A DNA stretch of 64,000 bases, taken from Variovorax beijingensis. GTDB lineage: Bacteria > Pseudomonadota > Gammaproteobacteria > Burkholderiales > Burkholderiaceae_C. The DNA lies in the NCBI RefSeq assembly GCF_007828835.1, contig NZ_VIVL01000002.1:496001-560000 (forward strand), given 5' to 3'. Under the pieces are notes generated by a model. It was not told the origin of the DNA and ran no database searches. It worked only from the letters and a program-made list of their open reading frames with translations. The translations under genes and the position numbers were made by a program. This document shows, piece by piece, positions 62,894 to 64,000 of this stretch; position 1 is the stretch's first letter; the number at the start of each line of letters is the position of its first letter.

Positions 62894-63452
62894 GATGCGT
62901 TGTCCTTATATGTATCGTTCTACCGGCCCATGACGGGCCAACGATGCACGGACGACGCCCGCGAAACGAGGGGAATTGCCGCTTGGCCCCGGATGTTGTC
63001 GCTGCCGCGCCGAGCGCGGACAGGCCTCTTGAGCGTCAGCTCAGGAAGACAACCGGGGTGGGGGCGCGTGGATGGGCGCGAGCCAGGTTCGGTGTTGAGC
63101 AGCTATCTTATTGATAGCTGGTTGCGCAATGGTGGCGCGCGGTGCGGATGACTCAATGCCTGAGGCCGCTGGCAGAAGCCAGGTGGGCCAGCGCAGGCAC
63201 ATTTGAATCAGCAGCATCAACACAAGGGACTCGCTTCGATCCGCCGGCAGCTTGGAAGCTGCAGGCTGGGTATTCCGTATCGGTGTTTCGTGGGTGTCGG
63301 CTTGACTTGGGCGCCACGCCTGCCACTTTGCGCAATTGCGCGGGGTTTGCAGGTTCGGCGCCAAAGCGGCATCGACCTCGCAGCATGGTCCTGGGCGTTT
63401 GACTGCAGTGATCTAAACTTCTGTCTAATCAAGCACTTACACGACCGCGCTG
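62894..63452. other. Divergent intergenic region rne/rluC
   Basis: The longest unexplained gap (559 bp). Near rne lies a small dyad GGCCC-ATGAC-GGGCC (62925-62939) in the likely leader. A perfect hairpin sits at 63100-63120. Toward rluC, TTGACT (63399-63404) and TCTAAT (63424-63429), 19 bp apart, are a weak candidate promoter. Codon-like frames cross the region but none has RBS and conserved protein content. RNase E mRNAs are known to have long, self-regulating leaders, which would fit. Confidence 0.5.
63100..63120. repeat. Perfect hairpin in the rne/rluC gap
   Basis: CAGCTATC (63100-63107), TTATT, GATAGCTG (63113-63120): a perfect 8-bp stem with a 5-base AT loop, unlike the GC-rich surroundings. 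It may be part of the rne leader, or a copy of a small AT-rich palindromic repeat. Confidence 0.5.
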
Positions 63453-64000
63453 GTGAAAAACATTATAGGTGCGAAGCGAAGCCCCGCGGCCGCTCCAAAT
63501 CCCGCAGTTCCAGATCCCGCAGTCCCAAAGGCTGCGGCGGACGCCGGCGCGCCGCATGCGGCCATCAGGTTCATCACCGTCGATGCGGAATCCGCGGGCC
63601 AGCGGCTCGACAACTTCCTGTTCCGCCACCTGAAGGGCGTGCCCAAGACGCATGTCTACCGGATCATCCGGTCGGGCGAGGTGCGCATCAACAAGGGGCG
63701 GGTGCAGGCCGAGACCCGCATCGAAGCCGGCGACGTGCTGCGGCTGCCTCCCATACGGATATCACCGCGGGCCGAAGAGGGCGCTGCGCCGCCCGCGCCG
63801 GCGCGCGAATTCCCGGTGCTGCTGGAGGACGACGCGGTGCTGGCCATCGACAAGCCCGCCGGCGTGGCCGTGCACGGCGGCAGCGGCGTGAGCTTTGGCG
63901 TGATCGAGCAGCTGCGGACGGCGCGCCCGGGCGCCAAGTTCCTCGAACTGGTGCACCGGCTCGACCGCGAGACCTCGGGCATCCTGCTGGTGGCCAAGAA
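63453..64000 (+). CDS. rluC: Ribosomal large-subunit pseudouridine synthase, RluC type, N-terminal part
   Basis: Runs off the right edge after 182 codons. It begins at GTG 63453 with an Ala/Pro-rich head (about 1-40). An S4-like RNA-binding domain follows (AGQRLDNFLFRHLKGVPKTHVYRII, then GEVRINKGRV). Next comes the pseudouridine synthase domain with AIDKPAGVAVHGGSG and the catalytic Asp in HRLDRETSG. RluC modifies U955, U2504 and U2580 of 23S rRNA in E. coli. No strong RBS is seen before the GTG. Its position opposite rne is the same as in E. coli, which supports the call. Confidence 0.93.
   Translation, partial: MKNIIGAKRSPAAAPNPAVPDPAVPKAAADAGAPHAAIRFITVDAESAGQRLDNFLFRHLKGVPKTHVYRIIRSGEVRINKGRVQAETRIEAGDVLRLPPIRISPRAEEGAAPPAPAREFPVLLEDDAVLAIDKPAGVAVHGGSGVSFGVIEQLRTARPGAKFLELVHRLDRETSGILLVAK

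Noticed and set aside
62960..63440. Possible small genes in the rne/rluC gap
   Set aside because: Short open frames on both strands lack an RBS, conserved sequence and typical codon use.

Overview
The window is one stretch of a GC-rich betaproteobacterial chromosome. The most likely source is Comamonadaceae, probably Variovorax or a close relative. Three things point there: the codon bias, which leaves long stop-free shadow frames; the hemC-hemD-hemX-hemY and rne/rluC arrangements; and two palindromic intergenic elements of a style I associate with that family. I see no tRNA, rRNA, CRISPR array, insertion sequence, integrase or phage gene. Gene density is high and most genes look intact. The two end genes (an SDR dehydrogenase on the left, rluC on the right) are cut by the window edges.

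Left part (1-14.9 kb). A MocR/GntR-aminotransferase regulator faces a class I/II aminotransferase across a region with a 10-bp-spaced direct repeat. An FMN reductase and an exported protein of unknown function follow. A tandem glycine riboswitch (about 4525-4735) then precedes a six-gene operon: peptide-type ABC transporter (binding protein, two permeases, fused double ATPase), an M81/MlrC-type metallopeptidase and an M20/HipO-type amidohydrolase. This looks like uptake and cleavage of a peptide or N-acyl amino acid, with glycine as the sensed signal. Convergent to it lie a CynX-like MFS transporter and a FadR/GntR regulator with a palindromic candidate operator.

Middle part (14.9-43 kb). Envelope and housekeeping genes: pbpC, a small Asp-rich lipoprotein behind a terminator-like hairpin, LysE exporter, DUF2277, two overlapping GNATs, mnmH (selU), a DUF4124 protein, an RNase HI-like protein, DUF3297, a macro-domain protein, a thioester alpha-2-macroglobulin of about 2,000 residues with a probable TTG start, OpgC, an SGNH hydrolase, two linked membrane proteins, a rhomboid protease, argH, an AlgZ/AlgR-like LytTR two-component system, an AI-2E family permease, two MFS transporters, a Pat-type GNAT and a LysR regulator.

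Right part (43-64 kb). A giant cyclic beta-1,2-glucan synthase (2,729 aa), whose start codon lies in the loop of a perfect 13-bp inverted repeat, is preceded by a 72-aa membrane peptide. Then come ppc, the divergent haem operon hemC-hemD-hemX-hemY with a palindromic element between hemX and hemY, a strong shared terminator, rne with a long Arg/Gly/Glu-rich tail, and rluC divergent from it.

Working together: pbpC, the macroglobulin, OpgC and the glucan synthase form an envelope theme. The riboswitch operon is a nutrient-uptake theme. ppc, hem, argH, rne and rluC are core functions. The most novel signals are the glycine riboswitch in front of a peptide-catabolic operon and the start-codon hairpin of the glucan synthase.
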